The notes: generated by a model not told the origin, from the letters alone. DNA of 64,000 nucleotides from AWTP1-13 sp050248715 (GCA_050248715.1 JBFWRV010000027.1:8759-72758), one strand, 5' to 3'; positions 8,556 to 18,106 are shown, counted from the stretch's first letter. Numbers and translations are program-made.

Positions 8556-9084
8556 TCCATCCCGTTCGTGTCCTGCGCCCGGCCGGACGCACGGCGCAGG
8601 GACGTCTGCCCAAATCGCGAGCGTAACTCATCTGGCTGGCTGGCGCCTTGCTCCATCCTACAAGGACACGCTGCCCGGACAACTGCCAAAGATGCCATAG
8701 CCGGGACCCGCGAGAGACATAGCGGAAACAGCGTCGGCCTCGGGATAGGGGGCGCAGCGGAGAGCGGGTGCCTCGCCATCCCGGCGCCTGTCGCGGGACG
8801 CCTCCCAACGCGCTCCGGCGTTTTCGGATGGATGCCGGGCACAAAGCACGGTACGAGTGCCGGCCCCGGATCGCAAGCCATACGGCGCCGTCGTGAGCGG
8901 CGCGGCGCCGCAGCGGTTGCCACAGCGGCGAAGCCCATTCATCCGTTGGCTGATGCTAACGCGCATGCGACGCCTGCGGCCAAGACCGCTTGTCGGCTTG
9001 GGCAAGTGCTTTTGCACATTGGCGGCGGCGACGTATACTCGCCTAGGAAAGTCTGGACGCATCGTCTCGTTTTTGGAGCGCGTC
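8556..9084. other. Gene-free stretch with divergent promoters expected
   Basis: No convincing gene lies between the divergent Mo-hydroxylase and SDR genes. A sigma-70-like promoter facing the SDR is at 9012-9039. Fragments near 8700-8850 (CCGGGACCCGCGAG, CATCCCGGCGCC) recall the family A repeat but are too decayed to assign. Confidence 0.5.
9012..9039 (+). promoter_or_regulatory. Sigma-70-type promoter candidate for SDR-oxygenase genes
   Basis: TTGCAC (9012-9017) and TATACT (9034-9039) are separated by 16 bases. This would place transcription start about 40 bases before the SDR ATG at 9085. Confidence 0.5.
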
Positions 9085-9855
9085 ATGAGTGACGGAGGCA
9101 GGCCTCTGGCGGGCAAGGCGGCGGTTGTCACCGGCGGGGCCAAGGGCATCGGTTTGGCGATCGCCGAGGATCTGGCGCGCCGCGGCGCCGCCATCCTCAT
9201 CGCCGACCTGGCAGGCGGCGATGCCGCGGCCGAGCGGCTGCGCGCGGCGGGCCATCGGGCCGCCGGCCTGAAGGTGGACGTGGCCTCCGAGGCCGACACG
9301 GCCCGGCTCGCCGAGGCGGCCGCCCGCGAGCTCGGCAGCATCGACATCCTCGTCAACAACGCCGGCATCTACACCACGCTGAAGCCGCGCCCCTTCGAGG
9401 AGATAGACGTCGCTGAATGGCGCCGCGTGCTCGACGTCAACACGATCGGCGTCTTCCTGTGCTGCCGCGCGGTGTTGCCTGCGATGAAGGCGCGCGGCGG
9501 CGGGCGCATCGTCAACATATCCTCCGGCGTCGCCTTCAAGGGCAATCCGCTGATGGCGCACTACGTGGCAAGCAAGGGCGCAGTCGTGTCGATGACACGG
9601 TCGCTGGCGACCGAGCTCGGTCGCTACAACATCCTCGTCAACAGCGTCGCGCCGGGGTTCACGATCTCCGACGGCGTGCTGGAGAATCGCGAGCTGGCCG
9701 AGGGCGTGCGTTCGCCCTCCACGCGCGCCCGCGTGCTGGCGCGCGACATGAAGCCGGCCGATCTCGTGGGCGCCGTCGCCTTCTTCGCCGGCGCCGATTC
9801 CGCCTTCATCACCGGGCAGACCCTGGTGGTCGACGGAGGCGCCTATTTCCACTGA
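9085..9855 (+). CDS. Short-chain dehydrogenase/reductase (SDR)
   Basis: This 256-residue classical SDR oxidises or reduces a hydroxyl/keto group with NAD(P). It shows the nucleotide-binding TGGAKGIG (residues 16-23), NNAG in the middle, and the catalytic Ser (NISSG) and Tyr-x3-Lys (YVASK). The end, with TLVVDGG, is also typical. ATG at 9085 is preceded by GGAG. It is followed 54 bases later by a 2-oxoglutarate/Fe(II) oxygenase gene on the same strand, so the two are probably co-transcribed and act on the same pathway. The substrate is unknown. Confidence 0.92.
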   Translation: MSDGGRPLAGKAAVVTGGAKGIGLAIAEDLARRGAAILIADLAGGDAAAERLRAAGHRAAGLKVDVASEADTARLAEAAARELGSIDILVNNAGIYTTLKPRPFEEIDVAEWRRVLDVNTIGVFLCCRAVLPAMKARGGGRIVNISSGVAFKGNPLMAHYVASKGAVVSMTRSLATELGRYNILVNSVAPGFTISDGVLENRELAEGVRSPSTRARVLARDMKPADLVGAVAFFAGADSAFITGQTLVVDGGAYFH

Positions 9856-9909
9856 GCGATCACCGAGCCACCGGCAGCCCGAAAGCACGCAAGAGGAGGA
9901 ACACGACCG

Positions 9910-10896
9910 ATGCAGATTCCCGTCATCGACCTCACGGACTCCCGCAGCAGCGATCCGGCAACTCGTCTCCGCCTCGGCCGCGAGATCGACAAGCTCTGCA
10001 CGGAGATAGGCTTCTTCACCATCACCGGCCACGGCGTCCCCGCCGACGTCATCAAGGGCCTCAACGGCAAGGCGCACGAGTTCTTCGCCCTGCCGATGGC
10101 AGAGAAGCAGGAGGTGATGCCGGCCGATATCAAGAGCCCGCGCGGCTACAAGCCCGTTGGCTACGAGGCGCTGGGCCACGGCAATGCCAACATGACCCCG
10201 CCCGATCTCAAGGAATACTACCACCTCGGGCGCGAGAGTTGGCCGGACGAACCCTACTACACCTGCGCGGAGGGCCAGCGCTACTTCATCAAGAATGTGT
10301 GGCCGCGCCGTCCTGCCGGCTTCGCCGAGGCCGCGCAACGCTACTACGCGCAGATGGAGCGTCTCGTCGGCGACCTGATGCGCGTCACGGCGCTCGGCCT
10401 CGGCCTCGACGAGCACTTCTTCGACGACAAGATCGACAAGCACATCACGGCGATGCGCCTGAACTTCTACCCGGAGGTGAAGGAGCCGCCCAAGCCCGGC
10501 CAGCTGCGCGGGGGCGAGCACACCGACTACGGACTGCTCACCATTCTCAACGGCGAGAACGTGCCGGGCGGACTGCAGGTGCAGACGCGCAAGGGTCAAT
10601 GGATCGACGTGGAGACCGACCCCACCAACTTCGTATGCAACATCGGCGATCTCCTGATGCGCTGGACCAACGACCGCTGGGTGTCGAACGTGCACCGCGT
10701 GGCGACGCCGCCCGGCGACGCTGCCGGCGCCAAACGCCTGTCGATGGCCTTCTTCCACCATCCCAACTACGACGCCCGCATCGAATGCATCGCCCCAGCC
10801 GGCAAGGCCAAGTATCCCCCGGTCGGCTCCGGCGAGTACCGCGACCTCAAATACCAGCAGACCCGCCTGATGGACTCCAAGGCCGCCAACGGCTAG
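9910..10896 (+). CDS. Isopenicillin N synthase family 2-oxoglutarate/Fe(II)-dependent oxygenase
   Basis: This 328-residue enzyme has the DIOX_N domain (about 1-110) and the 2OG-FeII oxygenase domain (about 165-285). Iron ligands are His204 and Asp206 (GEHTDYG) and His262 (NVHRV). Arg276 and Ser278 (RLS) would bind 2-oxoglutarate. A strong AGGAGGA Shine-Dalgarno precedes the ATG at 9910. Family members hydroxylate, desaturate or cyclise small molecules. The gene follows an SDR and faces the convergent liv operon. Confidence 0.93.
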   Translation: MQIPVIDLTDSRSSDPATRLRLGREIDKLCTEIGFFTITGHGVPADVIKGLNGKAHEFFALPMAEKQEVMPADIKSPRGYKPVGYEALGHGNANMTPPDLKEYYHLGRESWPDEPYYTCAEGQRYFIKNVWPRRPAGFAEAAQRYYAQMERLVGDLMRVTALGLGLDEHFFDDKIDKHITAMRLNFYPEVKEPPKPGQLRGGEHTDYGLLTILNGENVPGGLQVQTRKGQWIDVETDPTNFVCNIGDLLMRWTNDRWVSNVHRVATPPGDAAGAKRLSMAFFHHPNYDARIECIAPAGKAKYPPVGSGEYRDLKYQQTRLMDSKAANG

Positions 10897-10911
10897 CGCC
10901 AGCCGCGCAGC

Positions 10912-10930
10912 GGCCCGGCCCGGCCGGGCC
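10912..10930. terminator. GC-rich hairpin between convergent genes
   Basis: GGCCCGG (10912-10918) pairs with CCGGGCC (10924-10930) around a 5-base loop. The element ends exactly at the livF stop and lies 15 bases after the oxygenase stop. There is no U-tract, so bidirectional termination is only probable. Confidence 0.45.
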
Positions 10931-11650
10931 TCAGCCCACGCCCAGGTAGATGCGCTGCACGTCGGGGTTGCCCAGAAGCTCGGCCGCCGTGCCGGAAAGC
11001 ACGCTGCGGCCGACCTGCAGAACGTAGGCGTAGGAGGCAACCTCCAACGCCAGGTCGACGGATTGCTCAGCAAGGAGAACGGTAAGCCCTTCCTTGTGCA
11101 GGCGCAGGAACGTCTCGTACATCGTTTCGACGATCGTCGGCGCGAGCCCCAGGCTCGGCTCGTCCAGCAGCAGCAGCTTGGGCTCGCTCATCAGCGCGCG
11201 GCCGACTGCCAGCATCTGCCGTTCACCGCCCGACATGGTGCCCGCCTGCTGCTTCCTGCGCTCGGCGAGCTTGGGGAACAACGCGTAGACCCGCTCCAGC
11301 ATCGTCGCGACCTTGGATTTGTCGGCGAGCGGCGTGGCGCCGAGCAGCAGGTTCTTCTCTACACTCTGCTGCACGAACAGCCGCCAGCCCTCCGGCGACA
11401 GGGCAAGGCCCTTGCGCACGATGGCGTAGGCGGGTTGGCCCGCAATGTCCTGGCCCTCCAGCTGGATGCGTCCGCGGCTTGCCGCCACGACCCCGGCCAC
11501 GGCGTTGAGGGTGGTCGTCTTGCCGGCGCCATTGGAGCCCAGCAGCGCGACGACGCCGCCCTGCGGCACTTCCAGCGATACGTCGGCGACGCCGATCAGG
11601 TCGCCGTAGCGGACTTCCAGGTTCTCCACCTTCAGCAGCGGCATCGTCAT
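10931..11650 (-). CDS. livF: Branched-chain-type ABC transporter ATPase LivF
   Basis: This 239-residue ABC ATPase has Walker A GSNGAGKT (about residues 36-43), signature SGGERQMLAVGRAL and Walker B LLLLDEPS. The length and the sequence after Walker B (LGLAPTIVETMY) identify the LivF branch. Its ATG overlaps the livG stop (ATGA), so it is the last gene of the livK-H-M-G-F operon. Liv-type systems import branched-chain amino acids but also aromatic acids, amides and urea; here the catabolic context suggests the last group. Confidence 0.93.
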   Translation of the reverse strand: MTMPLLKVENLEVRYGDLIGVADVSLEVPQGGVVALLGSNGAGKTTTLNAVAGVVAASRGRIQLEGQDIAGQPAYAIVRKGLALSPEGWRLFVQQSVEKNLLLGATPLADKSKVATMLERVYALFPKLAERRKQQAGTMSGGERQMLAVGRALMSEPKLLLLDEPSLGLAPTIVETMYETFLRLHKEGLTVLLAEQSVDLALEVASYAYVLQVGRSVLSGTAAELLGNPDVQRIYLGVG

Positions 11651-12387
11651 GGTGCGGCACCGCTCAGCTTCTGGGCGTGACGCTTGCCCAAATAGGCCTC
11701 GATGACATGCGCGTTGCGCGTCACCTCCTGCGGCGTGCCGCGGGCGATCTCGCGTCCCTGATGGAACACGACCACGCGGTTCGCCAGCGAGACGATCACC
11801 TCCATGATATGCTCGACGATGACCAGCGTGATGCCCTGCTTGTGGATCCGGCGCACGAGGTCGATGGCGGTGCGAATCTCGGCGGGCGTGAGCCCCGCCA
11901 TGGCTTCATCGAGCAGCAGCACCTTGGGCTCGGACGCCAGCGCCCGCGCGATCTCGAGCCGCTTGCGGCCGGGCGTGCCGAGGCTCCTGGCCGGCGCCTC
12001 CGCCACGTGCCCCAGGCCCACATACGCGATCACCTCGCGCGCCTTGTCGCGCGCGGCGCCGGCGGCGGGATAGCGCAGGAAGGCACCGATCATCACGTTG
12101 TCGAGCACCGACATGGACTCGAACGTCAGCGGCACCTGGAAAGTGCGCGCAATGCCGAGGCCCGCGCGCGCCTCCGGCGTGAGGGTCGTGACGTCCTTGC
12201 CCTCGAAGTGCACGCTGCCGGAGGTCGGGTAGAGATCGCCGGTCAGGCAGTTGAAGAACGTCGACTTGCCGGCGCCGTTCGGGCCGATCAATCCCAGCAC
12301 CTCGCCCTGGTTGACCGCGATAGACGCATCGTCGACAGCCTTGAAGGAGCCGAACGCCTTCGTCACGTTGCGCGCATCAAGCAGCAT
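11647..12387 (-). CDS. livG: Branched-chain-type ABC transporter ATPase LivG
   Basis: This 246-residue ABC ATPase has Walker A GPNGAGKST and Walker B VLLLDEAMAGL. The signature loop reads LGTPGRKRLEIARAL, a variant of the usual LSYGQQRR/LSGGQ form; this degeneracy is often seen in LivG. The ATG at 12387 lies just inside the end of livM (overlap of 11 bases) and begins at the canonical MLLDARNV. An upstream extension in the same frame is discounted. It couples to livF at the other end by an ATGA overlap. Confidence 0.92.
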   Translation of the reverse strand: MLLDARNVTKAFGSFKAVDDASIAVNQGEVLGLIGPNGAGKSTFFNCLTGDLYPTSGSVHFEGKDVTTLTPEARAGLGIARTFQVPLTFESMSVLDNVMIGAFLRYPAAGAARDKAREVIAYVGLGHVAEAPARSLGTPGRKRLEIARALASEPKVLLLDEAMAGLTPAEIRTAIDLVRRIHKQGITLVIVEHIMEVIVSLANRVVVFHQGREIARGTPQEVTRNAHVIEAYLGKRHAQKLSGAAP

Positions 12388-13357
12388 GGCGCTGCTCGCT
12401 TTCCGTGGGCTTCTGGCGAGGCCCACGCCGGAACAGCGCCAGCAGACCGCTCGGCAGGAAGCGGGCGATGACGACGATGATGGCACCGTAGACCACGAAG
12501 GTCAGGCCCGCCCCCCTGCCGCCGAGGAGGCTGTTGGAAATCTCCTCCAGCGGCACCAGGATCAGCGCGCCGACCAGAGGGCCGAACAGCAGTCCGGCCC
12601 CGCCGAGGGCCGCCATGATGAGCATCTTGACGGAGATGAGGATGCCGAAGCCCGACTCCGGGTCGATGAAGCCGAACATCACCGCGTAGAGGGAGCCCGC
12701 CACCGCCGTCAGACCCGCGCTCAGCATGTAGGCATACAGCTTATGGCGCCCGGCGGCGACGCCCAGCGAGCGTGCAGCCCGTTCCGAGTCCTTGATCGCG
12801 CGCAGATAGAAGCCCATCCGGCTCTGCTCGATCCGCCAGGTCGTGAATAGCAGGGCCGCAAGCACGGCAAGAAACAGGTAGTAGTAGGGCATTGCCGAGG
12901 TGAAGGAGAGGTCGAGGACCGTGCGCGGGACGGCCGGGCCGGTGATGCCCTGGGCCCCGCCGACCCATTCCCAATTGGTGACGAGCACGCGGACCAGCTC
13001 GGCGACCGCGATGGTGGCCATGCTGAAGTAATGACCGGACAAGCGCAGCGTCGGAACGCCGATGACGGCGGCGATCAGCACCGCGACCGCCGCGCCGATC
13101 GGCGCTCCGGCGATGGGCGGCAGGCCGAAGTGCATGTAGCCGGCGATCGCCGCATAGGCTCCGGCGCCGAAGAACACGGCGTGCCCAACCGACACCTGCC
13201 CGGCATAGCCGCCGACGAGGTTCCAGGCGGACGCGCCGATGGCGGCCAGGAGGACGAGCGCTCCCAGACGTTGATACACCGGCGTGGCGGCCGTCAGGAT
13301 CGGATAGGAGAGGGCGATGACGACAGCCAGACCGGGGAGGAGATAGCGCCGCATCAT
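12377..13357 (-). CDS. livM: Branched-chain-type ABC transporter permease LivM
   Basis: This 326-residue integral membrane protein has about eight to ten hydrophobic segments and the LivM hallmark GGYAGQVSVGHAVFFGAGAY near residue 50. The EAA-like cytoplasmic loop GRHKLYAYMLSA lies near residue 210. The start codon overlaps the livH stop (ATGA), showing translational coupling. The C-terminal tail is Arg-rich. It pairs with LivH as the translocation channel. Confidence 0.92.
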   Translation of the reverse strand: MMRRYLLPGLAVVIALSYPILTAATPVYQRLGALVLLAAIGASAWNLVGGYAGQVSVGHAVFFGAGAYAAIAGYMHFGLPPIAGAPIGAAVAVLIAAVIGVPTLRLSGHYFSMATIAVAELVRVLVTNWEWVGGAQGITGPAVPRTVLDLSFTSAMPYYYLFLAVLAALLFTTWRIEQSRMGFYLRAIKDSERAARSLGVAAGRHKLYAYMLSAGLTAVAGSLYAVMFGFIDPESGFGILISVKMLIMAALGGAGLLFGPLVGALILVPLEEISNSLLGGRGAGLTFVVYGAIIVVIARFLPSGLLALFRRGPRQKPTESEQRHAA

Positions 13358-14217
13358 GCCTTGCCCATCAGGCCCTGCGGCCTTGTCCAGAGAACCAGAA
13401 CGAACAAGGCATAGACGACCACGTCTTTGTAGACGGGTCCGATCAGATAGGCCGAAAGCGCCTCGAGCACGCCGATCAGCAGCCCCGCGACCAGCGCTCC
13501 CGGCACGCTGCCGAAGCCGCCAAAGGCCACCGTCACGAAGGCGATGATGGCGAGGGTTTCGCCCACCGTGGGCGAGGTGTAGAAGAACGTCGCGATCAGC
13601 GCTCCGGCGATCCCCGTCGAGCCGGCGGCGAGTCCCCAGGCGATGGCTTGCATGCGCTCGGGCCGGATACCCATGAGCTGGGCCGCGGTGGCGTCCTCGG
13701 AGACGGCGAGCATGCGGCTGCCGAGGGCGGTCCGCGTGAGCAGCAGGTGCAGGCCCAGCGTGACGAGCAGCCCGACCGTACCGGCCAGCAGGCGTGGCGC
13801 GTCGATGCGAATGGGGCCGAAGACGAACGGGGGGCCCAAAATGGTGTCGGGCAGGGTCTTGAAGTTGGCGCCGAAGTACCAGAACGCGGAGTAGCGCAGC
13901 AGCAGCGCCAAGCCGAAGGTGCTGAGAATCTGCGCCAGCATCGGCCCTTTCATGATGTGACGTACGAGCAGGAAGTAGCTGAGGATGCCGACCGTGGCGA
14001 GCGTCATCGCGGCAATGGGCACGGACGCGAGGGGTCCGCCGCCAAACGCGGTCCAGACGATGAAGGCCGTGTACATCGCCAGCATGACGAAGTCGCCATG
14101 CGCGAAGTTGATGACGTTCATCATGCCCCAGATCAGCGTCAAGCCCGAGGAGAAAAGGGCGTAGACCGCGCCGATCAGCAGGCCGCTGACAATGACTTGC
14201 AGGAGGATGGAGGACAT
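13354..14217 (-). CDS. livH: Branched-chain-type ABC transporter permease LivH
   Basis: This 287-residue permease begins with the typical QVIVSGLLIGAVYALFSSGL and has eight or so membrane segments. The motif MMNVINFAHGDFVML is diagnostic for LivH. The gene lies 79 bases downstream of the binding-protein gene and is coupled to livM. It transports the ligand delivered by the protein encoded at 14297-15547. Confidence 0.93.
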   Translation of the reverse strand: MSSILLQVIVSGLLIGAVYALFSSGLTLIWGMMNVINFAHGDFVMLAMYTAFIVWTAFGGGPLASVPIAAMTLATVGILSYFLLVRHIMKGPMLAQILSTFGLALLLRYSAFWYFGANFKTLPDTILGPPFVFGPIRIDAPRLLAGTVGLLVTLGLHLLLTRTALGSRMLAVSEDATAAQLMGIRPERMQAIAWGLAAGSTGIAGALIATFFYTSPTVGETLAIIAFVTVAFGGFGSVPGALVAGLLIGVLEALSAYLIGPVYKDVVVYALFVLVLWTRPQGLMGKA

Positions 14218-14296
14218 CGATAGGACTTATGCGCTCGAGGCGCGGTCCGAGCTTCGGGTCTCGGGCCGCGCCCCGTGGTCTCGATTGCGGCTGGGG

Positions 14297-15547
14297 TCAC
14301 CAGCCCTTGTAGGGCAGGATGATGTTGCCGGCCGCCTTGTCCTTGGGCCACACCGGCACGTACTTGCCGCCTCGCATCTGCGTGATGAGGCTGGATGCCA
14401 GGATGTTCTGGCCCTTCCCGTCGAACTTGACGCCGTTGTAGCCTGTGACGACCTGGCTGGCCTTAAGGTCGGTCGCCCTCAGGGCGGCCTGGATCTTGGC
14501 AGGCTCCGTCGAGCCCGCGCGGTTGATGGCATCCGCCATCACGAGCATGCCCTGCATGGCGCGCGCTGAGGCGTCGTCGAGGTCGACGTTGTTCTTCTTG
14601 CGGTAGAGCGCGTTGACGACGGCGCTGACCGAGCCCGGCTTGCCGGCGGCGAACGAGGAGCGGTTGACAAGGCCCTCCACCAGCGCGCCCGAGGTGCTGA
14701 CGAAGGAGGGATCGTTGAAGCCGGCGTTGTCGGCGATCATGATCGACGGCTTCCAGTTCAGGTCCTTCATCGTCTTTGCATATAGGATCGCATCCGACGT
14801 GTAGGAGATGAAGATCAGAACGTCGGGGTTCTTCTCCTTCAGCTGCAGCACCTGCGGCTGGACGTCGGTGGTGTTGGCCGAATAGGGGATCACCTGCGTG
14901 ACGTTGAGGCCGTCCTTAGCGAAGACCTCCTTTATCACGCTCGCAACCGAGTTGCCGTACTCGGTGTTCTCGTTGACGATGGCGATCGAGTTCGTCTTCT
15001 GCCCGGCCGCCTTCTGCTCCTTGAGGAAGCTGGAATAGGCGCGGGCGAAGTCGCCGGCCACCGGCGTGGTGCGGAAGAAGAACTTGAAGCCGCGCTCGGT
15101 CAGGTTGGCCGCAACCGATTCCGGGGTGATGAAGGGAATGCCGTGGCGCTCGGCCATGGCACTGGTGGTCACCGTGATACCCGACTGATAGGCGCCGATG
15201 AGTGCGACCACCTTCTCCTCGGTGATGAGCCGCAGCGCCTGGTTCTGGCCAGCCGCGGGCGTTCCCTGGTTGTCGGCGAAGATCACCTCGACCTTGGCGC
15301 CCTTGAGGCCCGGAAGGCCCTTGCCGGTAGCGAGCGGCACGTCTTTCAGGTCGGGGTTGCCGTTGTTGATCAGATCGACCGCGAGTTCGATGGCGGCCTT
15401 GGAGAAATTGCCGGCGCTGGCGGCGTTGCCGCTGAGCGGGTAGATCGCCCCGATCTTGACGGTTTGCTGTGCGGCGGCATTCCCGACGACCCCAAAAGCC
15501 AGCAGCGCTGCGCCCAACGCTGCCGACCTGATCGTGCCCTTGAGCAT
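14297..15547 (-). CDS. Liv-type periplasmic substrate-binding protein
   Basis: This 416-residue exported protein has a signal peptide (residues 1-26, cleavage near NAAAQQ) followed by KIGAIYPLSG, the usual start of Peripla_BP_6 ligand-binding domains. Two Rossmann-like lobes fill the rest. GGAGGATA sits before the ATG at 15547. It is the first gene of the liv operon, divergent from the racemase-fold gene at 15763, so a shared regulatory region of about 215 bases lies between them. The ligand is unknown; it need not be an amino acid. Confidence 0.93.
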   Translation of the reverse strand: MLKGTIRSAALGAALLAFGVVGNAAAQQTVKIGAIYPLSGNAASAGNFSKAAIELAVDLINNGNPDLKDVPLATGKGLPGLKGAKVEVIFADNQGTPAAGQNQALRLITEEKVVALIGAYQSGITVTTSAMAERHGIPFITPESVAANLTERGFKFFFRTTPVAGDFARAYSSFLKEQKAAGQKTNSIAIVNENTEYGNSVASVIKEVFAKDGLNVTQVIPYSANTTDVQPQVLQLKEKNPDVLIFISYTSDAILYAKTMKDLNWKPSIMIADNAGFNDPSFVSTSGALVEGLVNRSSFAAGKPGSVSAVVNALYRKKNNVDLDDASARAMQGMLVMADAINRAGSTEPAKIQAALRATDLKASQVVTGYNGVKFDGKGQNILASSLITQMRGGKYVPVWPKDKAAGNIILPYKGW

Positions 15548-15762
15548 TTCGTATCCTCCAAAAACGTCCGCGCTATCCGCGTCCGGCGCAGGCTCGCCGG
15601 GCGCGATCGGGACCTCAGGGCAAACTATGACACGCGAGGAGCCGGCGGGTCCACATGCAATGGCAACGAAGCTGTTTTGCGCTTCGAATGGTGCATCACC
15701 GGCGATGGGCTGCTAGCGTCAGGACTGTGCGCCTGCGGCGCAAGACTCTAGGAGAGGTTGAA

Positions 15763-16518
15763 ATGCGCGACTACCTGGCATGGCGCCTGGCATTTGGGGT
15801 GACCACGCCCTCGACAAACACAGTCGTGCAGCCCGAATACGACGACATGCGCCCGCCGGGCGTCACCAACCATCTCGCGCGCATGGTCATCCCCGACATG
15901 GCGATCCGCTCCAACGAGGACTTCGACGAGTCGATCCGGCTCATCGATGCGGCCCTCGAGGATGCCGTGGACCGGGTCATGGACTGCAAGCCCAACGCCT
16001 TCATCCTGGGCATCTCGGCGCTGTCGATCTGGGGCGGCAATCAGCAGTGGTGTGATGACCTGAAGCGGCGAGTACGGGCCGTCGCCGGCTTCGACATTCC
16101 CGTGGCGCTGGCGTCGGATGCGGTGGTGGAGGGCCTGAAGCGGCATGGGGTCAAGAAGAAGATCGCGGTCATGGAGCCCTACTATCCCTCGATCGAGCCC
16201 CGCATGCGCGGGGTGCTGGCGCCGCACGGCTACGAGATTGTCCGCTTCAATCACATGCGTGGGAAGAGTCCCGCATCCTACTCGGTGCTGACGGCCCGCG
16301 ACATGATCGAGGCCATGAGGGCGATCGACGGACCGGATATCGAGGCCATCGTTCAGTTCGGCGCCAACCTGCCCATGGCGCGGCTGGCCGACGAGGCCGA
16401 GCGCTGGCTCGACAAGCCGGTCATCAGCGTGAACGTAGCCACCTATTGGCACGCCTGCCGCACGAACGGCATCGACGACAAGCTCTACGGCTTCACCCAG
16501 CTGTTCTCGCGCTTCTAG
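15763..16518 (+). CDS. Asp/Glu racemase-fold protein (maleate isomerase / arylmalonate decarboxylase family), copy 2
   Basis: This 251-residue protein is a paralogue of the product of 2427-3191. It shares TPSTNTVVQPEYDDMRPPGV at the N-terminus, GISALSIWGG in the first active-site loop and FGANLPM in the second. As in copy 1, neither active-site cysteine is present by eye. The ATG at 15763 follows GGAGAGG (15751-15757). It is divergent from the liv operon and convergent with the luciferase-like gene. The two copies probably act on related substrates in the same pathway. Confidence 0.85.
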   Translation: MRDYLAWRLAFGVTTPSTNTVVQPEYDDMRPPGVTNHLARMVIPDMAIRSNEDFDESIRLIDAALEDAVDRVMDCKPNAFILGISALSIWGGNQQWCDDLKRRVRAVAGFDIPVALASDAVVEGLKRHGVKKKIAVMEPYYPSIEPRMRGVLAPHGYEIVRFNHMRGKSPASYSVLTARDMIEAMRAIDGPDIEAIVQFGANLPMARLADEAERWLDKPVISVNVATYWHACRTNGIDDKLYGFTQLFSRF

Positions 16519-16657
16519 TGAAGCGGCGTCGACATGCGCAATCCGGCTCATACCGGTGCGTCCGGCATCCATCGAACGCGGCAAGAAGCGCGAGGAGGGG
16601 TGGACTTCGTCGACAAGCGCCGCAAAGGCGACGATAGCAATTGCTTGCGTCGTATCG

Positions 16658-17902
16658 CTAACGGTTGACGACCGGCTTTGCCACCGAGGCGCGAACGACC
16701 GGAATGTCGACGTCGGCCAGCGGCGCCATCACCTCCTTGCGCGCGAGCGCCGCGGCGATGTAGGGCGCCAGTTCCTCGGCTTTGCGCTTGTCGCGCTCGG
16801 CGGCCTTGGCCTTGAATTCCGGCAGTACGTCGCGCGCGAACAGCTCGAGCGAGGCGCAGATGTCGGCGTGGGCGTTGCGGCCGGCCTGCTGCAGCAGAAT
16901 GATCTGATCGACGCCCGCGGCTTCGAAGGCGTGCACGTGGCTGCGGAAATCGACGGGCGTGCCGATGCCGGGCGAGGCCTGGAAGGCGCTGGCGAGCCCC
17001 TCGGTGTCCTGGTAGGTGGCGGCGATGGCACCGCTGCCGCGCTGTGTCTCGAACTCATCCCACAGACGCGAGCGGCCGGGCACCGTGTCGTTAGTGACCA
17101 GCGCGCTGATAGCGTAGCGGAAGAACTCGAAGCCGGCCTGGCCGCGGCGGACGGCTTCCTCGCGATCCTGATGGAGCGAGAAGGCCGACACCATGGCGAT
17201 GTTGGCGTTGACGCTGTGACCGAGAGGGAGGCAGGCGTCGCTCTTGATGATGTCGTAGTAGGTGCGGCTCCAGGTGCGCGCCTCCGCCTCGTCGAGAAAG
17301 GAGAAGGCGAGCGCGCCAAGGCCGAGACTAGCGGCGATTCTGATCGTCTCGCGATTGGTGCAGGCCATCCACATCGGCGGATGCGGCTTCTGTGCGGGCT
17401 TGGGGATGACGTTGCGGCACGGCATCTTGAAGGAGCGGCCCTCGAAGCCCGGATAGGGCGTCATCACCATCATGTTGGCGATCTCGCCGGCGGCCTCGAG
17501 CGACATGGCACGCTTCTCTTTGGCCGGAATATTGAAGCCGCCAAGCTCGAGCCGGGTCGCGCCCTCGCCGATGCCGAACTCGGCGCGACCGTTCGAGACG
17601 AGGTCGAGCATGGCCACCGCCTCGGCGGTGCGCGCGGGATGGTTGTAGTTGGCGATCACCTGGCGGATGCCGTGCCCCAGGCGGATGCGCTTCGTGCGTG
17701 CGGCGGCGGCGGCGAGGAACACCTCGGATGCCGAGCAGTGCGAGTATTCCTCCAGGAAATGATGCTCGACGGCCCAGGCATAATCGATGCCGAGGCGGTC
17801 GGCGAGCTCCACCTGGGCCAGCGCATCCTGCACAAGCTGCCGCTCGTCGTCGGGAACCCACGGCTTGGGCAGCTGCAGCTCGTAGAAGATCCCGAATTTC
17901 AT
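16658..17902 (-). CDS. Luciferase-like (LLM class) flavin-dependent monooxygenase
   Basis: This 414-residue TIM-barrel protein of the bacterial luciferase-like family starts MKFGIFYELQLPKPW at 17902. AVEHHFLEEYSH, RTKRIRLGHGI and GIGEG are recognisable flavin-binding or fold motifs. Such enzymes use reduced flavin from a separate reductase to oxygenate or cleave C-N, C-S or ring bonds; no reductase is adjacent. A longer in-frame extension begins inside an intergenic repeat at 17925-17975 and is rejected. The context is catabolic. Confidence 0.9.
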   Translation of the reverse strand: MKFGIFYELQLPKPWVPDDERQLVQDALAQVELADRLGIDYAWAVEHHFLEEYSHCSASEVFLAAAAARTKRIRLGHGIRQVIANYNHPARTAEAVAMLDLVSNGRAEFGIGEGATRLELGGFNIPAKEKRAMSLEAAGEIANMMVMTPYPGFEGRSFKMPCRNVIPKPAQKPHPPMWMACTNRETIRIAASLGLGALAFSFLDEAEARTWSRTYYDIIKSDACLPLGHSVNANIAMVSAFSLHQDREEAVRRGQAGFEFFRYAISALVTNDTVPGRSRLWDEFETQRGSGAIAATYQDTEGLASAFQASPGIGTPVDFRSHVHAFEAAGVDQIILLQQAGRNAHADICASLELFARDVLPEFKAKAAERDKRKAEELAPYIAAALARKEVMAPLADVDIPVVRASVAKPVVNR

Positions 17903-17924
17903 GTGCTGACACCAACAGTCGTGG

Positions 17925-17975
17925 GGTTGCCTCCCCTCCCCCTTGCGGGAAGGGGTCGGGGGTGGGGGTAGTGAC
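17925..17975. repeat. GC-rich CCCCTCCCCC-type intergenic repeat (family C)
   Basis: CCCCTCCCCCTTGCGGGAAGGGG can fold on itself and is followed by TCGGGGGTGGGGG. The same kind of sequence occurs at 54137-54193, 58486-58590 and 61418-61446. It lies just upstream of the luciferase-like gene. Confidence 0.5.
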
Positions 17976-18106
17976 ACAGGGCCGATGCTTGCACGATCAC
18001 CCCCTTAGCCCCTCCCCGTCATGTCGAAGACGGCTTCCAGCATCTGGGGGGGAATGGGTCGAGTCCGCATCACGGTCGTGCTCCATCGCCACCGGGTAGG
18101 CGCTCC

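Noticed and set aside
6018..9092. A 1024-codon open frame on the + strand opposite the Mo-hydroxylase gene
   Set aside because: Its composition is that of an antisense frame in GC-rich DNA. It covers the real minus-strand gene and shows no motifs.
9043..11073. A 676-codon open frame on the minus strand opposite the SDR and oxygenase genes
   Set aside because: The + strand carries complete catalytic motifs for both enzymes; the minus frame has none.
17903..17977. N-terminal extension of the luciferase-like protein (MSLPPPPTPSRKGEGR..)
   Set aside because: It is encoded by an intergenic family C repeat and is not typical of the family.
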